Positions 57,601 through 64,000 of a DNA stretch of 64,000 nucleotides are shown here, piece after piece (position 1 is the stretch's first letter; each line of letters opens with the position of its first letter). The stretch covers positions 1 to 64,000 of the forward strand of contig MU266364.1 in the NCBI GenBank assembly GCA_021014945.1, read 5' to 3'. The DNA is from Leucogyrophana mollusca (lineage: Eukaryota; Basidiomycota; Agaricomycetes; Boletales). Both the position numbers and the translations under genes were made by a program. The notes under the pieces were generated by a model. The model did no database searches, was not told the DNA's origin, and was given only the letters and a program-made list of their open reading frames with translations.

Positions 57601-59037
57601 AACGAAGTTCGCCTACAGCACCTGGAAGGATACTGTGCTTACAATCGCCCGCTCCTCTCATGCCAACCGAATAGATGTTTTCATATGGTTTCCCTCGTTC
57701 TGCACCTACCACCCAAAAGTCGTAGATATTCTGTCTGTTGACGCTGTAATCCCAAGGTCCAGACCCAAAGATGTCCCATTCGACTAAGGTATCGGGGTCT
57801 GATCAATATGAAATGTAGACAAACAAGGAGGATGCTTACCAGGGGTGGATCGCATTATTGGCTCCTCGTGGCTGTCGGCGATTACTGAGTATGTCAATGG
57901 CCTGCCGAAGGAAGAGAAGCAAACCTGGTGCCCATAACGATACCGTACATGTCAGCATAATGCTGGTTCAAAGGGTCGTCCACAGCAAAAGCACTAATGG
58001 GAATAAGAGTGAGTTCCTCACACAAAACAGAATGAAAGGCTACCTGCTCCACATAGCTATCGAGTGTCAAATTTAGGGCTGATCGTAAGCGTGATGGATG
58101 AAAATAGTGCATACCGGGCCAGAGGTAGTTCGCTTTGAATCGCAGCATTAACTCGAACCTGTGTTTTACAATCATGAACACCGAGCACAACCGTATACCC
58201 AACAGCGAGGCCTCACAATGTTGTGTAAAACTCGGAGTTGAATGGTGATCCGGTGTAGTAGGCGCCAGTGCCATTCGAGAACTTCTCCATGGCCCAGTTC
58301 TGCAGAGCAGGCTGCTCGTCATTCAAGAAAATACCGCGGTATTTGACGGTAGGTGATCCATGGGCACAACCAGTCGCAGCAACAAAGAGCTCGGAGTGTT
58401 GCTTTGTGGGTACATCAGCCCACCTGGTCAGCTATTAATCTTCGCGAATTTCTGGGCGTTAACAGGTGTCGACGCACCAGTACCATGGCGAAACACCTTA
58501 CACCCCTATATCAGTCCAGGTCCGAAAATTCGCGATCTGCGACTTACCGAACTGCTCAGAGTGGTCGTACAGGGCGTAGATCGTACCACGCTTATCTGCA
58601 CCGATCATGACATACGCACTATCGACACCTGGAAGCGGGTTGGCCACGACTTGTGTCATGAACGCCTCCCACTGTCCATCGATGGAGGAGACATCCAGGT
58701 TCGTGGAGTTGACTATCTGGTCAATGAGAGGTGACTGGCCGAGGGTACCGATGATGATGGGCTTGCTCCCAGATTGAACGGCACTGGTCAAAGATGTCAC
58801 GTTATGGAGGGCAGGTTTCTGTCCTGTCACTCTTTCGATGTCCGTCGCAAAATTGGTCGCGGCGAGCTGCACTCCCAGCCAGTCGTCGGACGAGAAATAC
58901 ACGGGGGCGGCCTGGCCACTTGAAACAACGGGAAACGCGGAAGAGCTAGACTCAAAAGAAACACAAGACATCTGCCCAATAGCATGAGCGCCTCCAATGA
59001 GGGCGGCGAACCCAGCGAATGCTTGCAGAGAAGGCAT
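54631..59037 (-). CDS. GH115 xylan alpha-(4-O-methyl)glucuronidase, copy B
   Basis: Read leftwards from ATG 59037 to TAA 54633-54631. Exon 1 (59037-58548) is 490 nt, exactly as in copy A. Every later junction I checked matches copy A, including the 19-nt exon (VSPWYW) and the 13-nt exon. No frameshift or premature stop was found. It has a signal peptide (FAALIGGAHA), RSGGAGVYYH, RIWILNVGDLKPYEMQTEFF, YYYWQQPMQDTMP, and an ending PSYLGPPESMTV-stop. Differences from A: the conserved LWTDDNYGN block is LWADDLFGN here, losing the Asn; and the intron that has a GC donor in A has a GT donor here. A TATAAAA run at 59096-59090 lies about 54 nt before the ATG. Same family function as copy A. Exon 1 is nearly identical to copy A while later exons are much more diverged. 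Confidence 0.9.
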
Positions 59038-59807
59038 GCGGAGGGAAACTGTTAGGAAGCAACTTTTGGCTTGTCTTTCATGGTTGCGATTTTATACCAC
59101 ACCCCACGTTGAGCTCAGGTGACGAGCAGAAGAACACCAGGAAGTTTTTCGGTATAACCGTCAATACATACCTGGAGAATCCGAGAGAACTGCATTTTTG
59201 GTCCATGTCAGACGAGGCTTTCAAGGGGCTGCACAGATGGCGTCGCAGAGCGAGAGTTGCTAGTGGCGGTGGGTACCGAAAGGACTTTCCGGCTGGTGTA
59301 AAAAAGCCAAGGAAAGCCAATTAGTTAGACGTCTGAACCGACGGCCACAAAAGTGGAGATCATATGAGCAGCGAACGTTTGAACGCCGACTGCATGATGC
59401 CGATAGGAAGAAGGAGGGCTGTAGTATCACCCAAATGCCGCATCTGCAGTTCGCTGACCCGACTGCGGCTTCGCACGATAACTCCAACTGGCAAGTCAGA
59501 AGGGGTCCCCGAACCCAAAGGCTGCGCTCACAAGAGCATCGAGAATCGAAACACTCAACTTGACTTGTTCAATACTAACTACTGAAGATTCGGAACGGCG
59601 TTATTTTTCGTGGCAATCCATGCCATCTTTGGATACACTATCACAGCAAATATTATTTGCTGTGATTGTGGGGCTCTTTTGGTCCGGCCGCCACACCACG
59701 CTATTCACATCCGTCGGGTGTCACCCACACTCCTCCGACTCGTACGACTTATTTCCTACTTCAAAAGCGCGGCCATTTGGGCGCTGGAACTCAACACTCA
59801 GCTAATA
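59038..59807. other. Divergent intergenic region, GH115 B and ERG24
   Basis: A 770-bp region between two divergently transcribed genes. It contains the TATA-like box of GH115 B. The plus-strand frame of ERG24 is open upstream to 59610 and has an earlier in-frame ATG there, but that extension does not look like an ERG24 N-terminus. Confidence 0.4.
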
Positions 59808-61424
59808 ATGGCGAAGAACCCCAAAGGCGACGCGCTTAATCCGAGAACTACGACCTATGAGTTCCTGGGGCCGCCTGGCGCGCTCCTTATATCCATAGGC
59901 GTACCCGTAATGACATATGCGCTGTATTTCGGCTGCTCAGAAACGTCTGGGGGGTGCCCCCCACCCTTGTCACTCGTGCCAGACCGTATCCTCGAAGCCG
60001 TTTCCAGCAAGGACTGGTGGACAGGTCTATGGGACACGGAGGCTGCGGTCATTTACCTTGCATGGTACGCGTTCTGCGTGGTAGCTTGGGCTGTCCTACC
60101 AGGCGATTGGGTGGAGGGTGTACAAATGCGCACAGGGGAGAAGAAGAAGTACAAAATTAATGGTATGTTTCTTGTGCGTGGCATTCAACTACGTCTAAAA
60201 GGTTCGCGGCCACAGCGTTCTCGACGTTCTTATTGGCTCTTGGTGTCACATCTGGTTATATCTGGCGCAACGGGCCAGAATCGTTCACGTTTATCTACCA
60301 GAAATGGGTTGGCTTTGTAACCGCATCGCTTGTGATGTCCGTCGTCCAAGGTCTCGTTGTATACATTGCTTCCTTCAGACAAGGTGCACTTCTTGCTCTG
60401 GGTGGTAACTCGGGAAACCCTATCTACGATGTACGTGGATCCTGCCCCTATCCTTTTTGTGCAAAATGGGCTCATGTTTACCAGTTCTACATCGGACGCG
60501 AGCTGAATCCATCCATTGGTTCATTCGACGTCAAGTCATTCAACGAGCTTAGGCCAGGCCTGATTCTGTGGGTTCTCGTCAACATTAGCATGATCTGCGA
60601 GCAAGCCGTGCGCCGCGGAGGCTTGGCGAACGTAACGGACTCGATGTGGCTTGTGCTCGCCTTCCAGACGTGGTACGTTGCTGATGGGCTGTACAATGAG
60701 GTGAGTTCGAAAGTGCGCCAGTCTTTGTCCTCCCCGTTAACGTGTATAACAGCCCGCCATCTTCACGACCATGGATATTACGACTGATGGTTTCGGATTC
60801 ATGCTTGCTGTGGGCGACCTCACGTGGGTTCCGTTCGTATATTCCTTGCAGGCCCGGTATCTCGTATTCAAGCCCATGGAGCTCGGCGCACTCTGTGCCA
60901 CTGGCATCCTTGCCTTGAACCTTCTCGGTTACTACATCTTTAGGGATGCCAATGGGGAGAAGAATGACTTCAGAAACGGACGTAACCCGAAGAGTGATCC
61001 ATTTTCGCCCACTTCTACTTGCCGCTGCTGACCTTGTCGTAGACTTGCAATACTTCACAACTGAGAAGGGGTCGAAGCTCCTCACTTCGGGATGGTGGGG
61101 TCGTTCTCGGCACCCGAACTATTTGTACGTTCATTCAAGTTTTCCCATTGGTTTCTGTCTAATTCCACGCAGTGGAGATATCCTAATGGCACTGGCCTGG
61201 TCTTTGCCCACCGGCTTCGACACACCCATCACCTATTTCTACGTGATCTACTTCTCCGTCCTCCTGATCCACAGACAACGGCGCGATGACGAGAACTGCG
61301 AGAAAAAGTAAGTAATGCACTAGGTTTACAAGATGTGTTATTCTGATTGCAATACAGGTATGGAAAAGACTGGGAGACATACAAAAAGCTCGTACCGTAT
61401 CGTATTATTCCTTACATCTATTAG
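59808..61424 (+). CDS. ERG24: Delta(14)-sterol reductase
   Basis: Seven exons: 59808-60162, 60216-60430, 60485-60700, 60753-60993, 61043-61124, 61173-61307 and 61358-61424, giving 436 aa. ERG24 reduces the C14 double bond in ergosterol synthesis, in the endoplasmic reticulum membrane. Family signatures are [20 protein letters not shown] at the N-terminus, [54 protein letters not shown], and the C-terminal [15 protein letters not shown]. The protein ends with [20 protein letters not shown], also typical. Several hydrophobic helices lie between these blocks. The start at 59808 fits the normal length. Its stop is only 54 bp from the stop of the convergent ORC2 gene. Confidence 0.94.
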
Positions 61425-61478
61425 GTCGTAGCGGAGGAGTGTTGTCTTAACTTCGCAATGTCTACCAACTCCTGTTTT

Positions 61479-62771
61479 CTATTGCTCTGCATTCAGCATC
61501 TGCAATATTTTTCCCAGTCTCTCCTTGCGCAGAGGAATCCACAAAACCTCTCCTCCTCCTGGACCACCCTGGGCAGCCGACAACACTAAACCGTGATCTC
61601 TGAACTCTCCAAGAAGGGACCTAAGCGCTGTATCGTTGGTGGCGACGAAAGCATCGCGGGCAGTCGTAAATAATACGTCGTATGTCAGCCCAAACTGCTG
61701 CAGATCACTGATACCAGCATCTTCTCCGCCCGCTTCGACGTTCTCGAGCTGCTCAGCACCAAGCAGGGAGAATAACTTCTTGGCTTTCTGTGTGACAGCC
61801 GCCAGAACATGTGTCGCTGCGGTCTCGGTGACGGGTGCCCCAGCAGCAGCACCGACTGCAGTATCTTGCACGGCACGCCCTCCAGAACTAAGGGCAGCCG
61901 CGCCAGATATGGATGAGCGGTTCGCGAAGGCGAGCTCGAAGTCATAGGGCACAAGGGTAGTGAGATCGTGCCAAAGCCACGCGTACCCACGTCTTGGTAC
62001 GGTGCTCTCCGCGGACGCTCCGTCCTTGCGAGCGGCGATCTCTGACGCAGACCAGAGGAGGGGTGCGTTAAGTCTATCAACAGATGCGACGAGGTGGATG
62101 TGTGGGTTAAGTGCAAGGAGGGAGAGCACATTCTTGAATTTGGGTGAGCGCATCGTAGGTGAGTCGATGTTGTGGACTACGAGATAGAGGTGAGGACTGG
62201 AGGCATCCGAGAAGAAATCGTGGATTCGTTGCGTCTGTTTCTCTGCACTAGTAGAGGACAAAGGGATGGACTGGACACCCGGCACTCTTTCGATCGATGC
62301 AAGAACGTCTTTAAGCGCGAGATTTGGCTGAAAGCCATTAACAACAACAGCATGACCCCTTTTTGACAGCGATTCTACCGCGAGCTTATTGAGAAGGGCT
62401 CTTTTGGAACCATAGCCATAGAACAGGAGATTAAATCCTTCGTCGAGCTCGCGCACGAAACGATTAAAGGCTGTTCGCTCGTCCCATGGGCCCGACCATC
62501 GTGTCTCGGGGATACGCGACTCTGGACGCGCTTTGTACGCGGCGATGGCGCCGTTGTGTTCTTCCGCCGTTAGCGAGAGCACACGGGAAGAAAATATGTT
62601 TGCAGACGTCCTTGAACGCGACGAAGCCTGCGCGAAATACGCGTCAAAGGCCGAGCGATACGTCGGGACGGAGGTGTCTGCTTCCCATTGCTTGAAATGG
62701 TTCAAGATGGCGACGCTGGGCTCATCGTCTGAGCCAAACACCTCTGAACCATCGCTGTCGTCGTCTGTCAT
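61479..62771 (-). CDS. ORC2: Origin recognition complex subunit 2
   Basis: A single uninterrupted exon of 430 aa, unusual in this intron-rich window. ORC2 is part of the six-subunit complex that marks replication origins. The acidic N-terminus (MTDDDSDGSEVFGSDDE) is followed by the ORC2 core: ELDEGFNLLFYGYGSKRALL (the degenerate ATPase-like loop of ORC2), VVVNGFQPNLALKDVLASIE, LYLVVHNIDSPTMRSPKFKN, LNPHIHLVASVDRLNAPLLW and YAWLWHDLTTLVPYDFELAF. A winged-helix-like C-terminus follows (QFGLTYDVLFTTARDAFVAT, LWIPLRKERLGKILQMLN). A short low-complexity insertion (AAALSSGGRAVQ...AAAGAPVTETAA) lies between them. Length is on the short side for ORC2, with a reduced N-terminal region. Confidence 0.9.
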   Translation of the reverse strand: MTDDDSDGSEVFGSDDEPSVAILNHFKQWEADTSVPTYRSAFDAYFAQASSRSRTSANIFSSRVLSLTAEEHNGAIAAYKARPESRIPETRWSGPWDERTAFNRFVRELDEGFNLLFYGYGSKRALLNKLAVESLSKRGHAVVVNGFQPNLALKDVLASIERVPGVQSIPLSSTSAEKQTQRIHDFFSDASSPHLYLVVHNIDSPTMRSPKFKNVLSLLALNPHIHLVASVDRLNAPLLWSASEIAARKDGASAESTVPRRGYAWLWHDLTTLVPYDFELAFANRSSISGAAALSSGGRAVQDTAVGAAAGAPVTETAATHVLAAVTQKAKKLFSLLGAEQLENVEAGGEDAGISDLQQFGLTYDVLFTTARDAFVATNDTALRSLLGEFRDHGLVLSAAQGGPGGGEVLWIPLRKERLGKILQMLNAEQ

Positions 62772-62963
62772 GAAAGATGAAAAATTATGCTCGAACGTTG
62801 CTCGAACCTAAACGACCGTCAGATGGTAAGATTTAAATTGATTTTATGCAATTACATCCTATAAGCACTTATCTGATCGATAACGCCTGCCCTAAGCCTC
62901 GTGTTTATGATTATCGAAAATCTACGATTTTGCTGAGAGATAAAATTTCAGAGCGGTGCGGAA

Positions 62964-63037
62964 TCATAACTAGTCAGATCGTTCTTTGTCCTTTCCTCCC
63001 ATCTTCTTGTAGCTCTTTAACAGCAAATATATCCAAA
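62964..63037 (+). promoter_or_regulatory. CT-rich core promoter of eEF1B gamma
   Basis: A pyrimidine-rich run (about 62981-63009, tttgtcctttcctcccatct) ends some 29 nt before the ATG, followed by a CAAAATATCCAAA-like A-rich leader. CT-rich blocks next to the transcription start are common in strongly expressed fungal genes such as translation factors. The assignment is by position and composition only. Confidence 0.4.
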
Positions 63038-64000
63038 ATGCCGTCCATTGGCACTCTATGGGCCGTTACCGCTATGCCCCAGACCACGGTCGTAGGTAGT
63101 TTACGTATCTCCGGCAGCGATGACGCTGATCGCACATCGCGTGCTTTGTAGATCAGGAGCGCAGCTGCTCTTGGTGGTCTTGATATCACCCTTGCGGAAG
63201 GATACAAGCACTTCGAGGACAACAAAAAGCCAGAGTTCCTCGCAAAGTTCCCCCACGGCAAGATCCCCGCTTTCGAAGGCGAGAACGGATTCACCCTGAC
63301 AGAAGGTCTTGTTATCGCCCGATATGGTGGGTTTTCACTGATCTCCATGAAGAATTGGAGGGTGCAGAGATGAGATTGTATTGTTCAGTTATCCCTGTCT
63401 TAATTTCTTGTCGACATTCACAACTTCTGACCACGCGCACCTTCCGATCTGACGTATATTGGATCCTTTTCATCTTACCTTTATCTCATAGTGGCTGGCC
63501 TTGCACCCAACTCGGGTCTTCTCGGTAACAGCGCGGAAGATACTGCCCTTGTTGACCAATGGGTCCATTTCGCTGAGACTGAGATCTTCTCGATGTTCGT
63601 TATGATCTTCCAGCTGCTGAACGGCCACCTTGCCTATAACAAGGCCGTGAGTACCCAATACACCACCTGTCATATCGGGGTCGATCTCAAATATTTGTGC
63701 AGATCCACACCACATTCATCGAGCGCCAGCTCCGCTCCTTGGCCACACTCGAAACGCATCTCTCGACCCGTACCTTCCTCGTTGGCGAGCGCATCACTCT
63801 CGCTGACCTCACCGCTGCTGCCATACTTCACCGCGTTGTCGCTAACACCGCCGATGCGCCCACACGTGCCAAGCTCCCTAACACCATCCGTTTCTTGGAG
63901 ACGATCGTCAACCAGCCCAAGCTCAAAGACATCTACGGTCCCATCAACTACATCGAGAAGGCTTTGCAATACGTTCCCCCTAAGAAGGAGAAGGAAGCGA
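63038..64000 (+). CDS. Translation elongation factor eEF1B gamma, 3' partial
   Basis: Exons 63038-63091, 63152-63326, 63492-63646 and 63703 to beyond the window end. The visible ~227 aa form the GST-like N-terminal half that anchors the eEF1B complex: IRSAAALGGLDITLAEGYKH, EFLAKFPHGKIPAFEGENGF, LAPNSGLLGNSAEDTALVDQ, THTFIERQ-like joint at 63703, TRTFLVGERITLADLTAAAI. The frame continues through NQPKLKDIYGPINYIEKALQ and YVPPKKEKEA, the usual lead-in to the linker and EF1G C-terminal domain, which lies outside. The intron after 63326 is 165 nt, long for this genome. Its three introns match those of the GST gene at 53.2 kb in position and phase. Confidence 0.9.

Noticed and set aside
59610..59807. 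N-terminal extension of ERG24 from an upstream in-frame ATG
   Set aside because: The extension does not resemble ERG24 and would make the protein longer than its family; the ATG at 59808 precedes the conserved start.
1..64000. CRISPR arrays, bacterial operons, integrases or retroelement polymerase domains
   Set aside because: None is visible. The DNA is eukaryotic with spliceosomal introns, and no reverse transcriptase or transposase motif was found by eye.

Overview
The window is nuclear DNA of a filamentous basidiomycete, almost certainly an Agaricomycete. Genes are split by many short GT-AG introns of about 48-60 nt. It carries families typical of that class (FunK1 kinases, a basidiomycete-type F-box family, short Zn2Cys6 proteins). 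The carbohydrate-active genes (two GH115 glucuronidases and one GH16 glucanase) suggest a plant-biomass degrader. All gene models were spliced by hand by matching reading phase, splice signals and paralogues; none is backed by transcripts.

Layout. 1-3.7 kb: FunK1 kinase genes in several stages of decay (one good 5'-partial gene, a relic, a 5'-eroded copy with a changed catalytic motif, and a possible tail relic). 4.0-10.8 kb: housekeeping genes, namely an endosomal Na+/H+ exchanger, the OXA1 mitochondrial insertase, a DUF202 membrane protein and a probable GPI-anchored protein. 13.5-15.6 kb: the first of three intact F-box paralogues. 17.0-18.0 kb: translation factor eEF1B beta. 18.0-22.3 kb: about 4.3 kb with no gene I can support. 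22.3-27.6 kb: a frameshifted small membrane protein, then two more F-box paralogues in tandem. 27.7-28.5 kb: a non-autonomous element with terminal inverted repeats. 30.6-32.3 kb: a kinase-like protein.

34.4-37.0 kb: a Cdc20/Fizzy-family APC/C activator and a small single-pass membrane protein. 37.6-42.0 kb: GH115 copy A (26 exons, 1000 aa). 43.0-45.1 kb: a conserved protein of unknown function. 45.8-47.4 kb: a GPI-type GH16 glucanase. 48.1-49.4 kb: a doubtful basic protein facing a short Zn2Cys6 protein. 51.8-53.0 kb: an ALKBH6-type dioxygenase. 53.2-54.1 kb: a GST related to the N-terminal half of eEF1B gamma. 54.6-59.0 kb: GH115 copy B in inverted orientation. 59.8-62.8 kb: ERG24 sterol C14-reductase tail to tail with ORC2. 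63.0 kb to the end: eEF1B gamma, cut by the window edge.

The genes do not form one pathway. The right half holds two inverted paralogue pairs: GH115 A/B about 12.7 kb apart, and GST/eEF1B gamma about 9 kb apart, on either side of GH115 B, ERG24 and ORC2. The left half is a mosaic of fast-evolving lineage-specific families (FunK1, F-box, kinase-like) between stable housekeeping genes. The best signals for follow-up are the abrupt identity step after exon 1 of the two GH115 genes, the micro-exons and GC-AG introns, the conserved but uncharac­terised protein at 43.0 kb and the inverted-repeat element at 27.7 kb. I did not find a clear novel multi-gene system.
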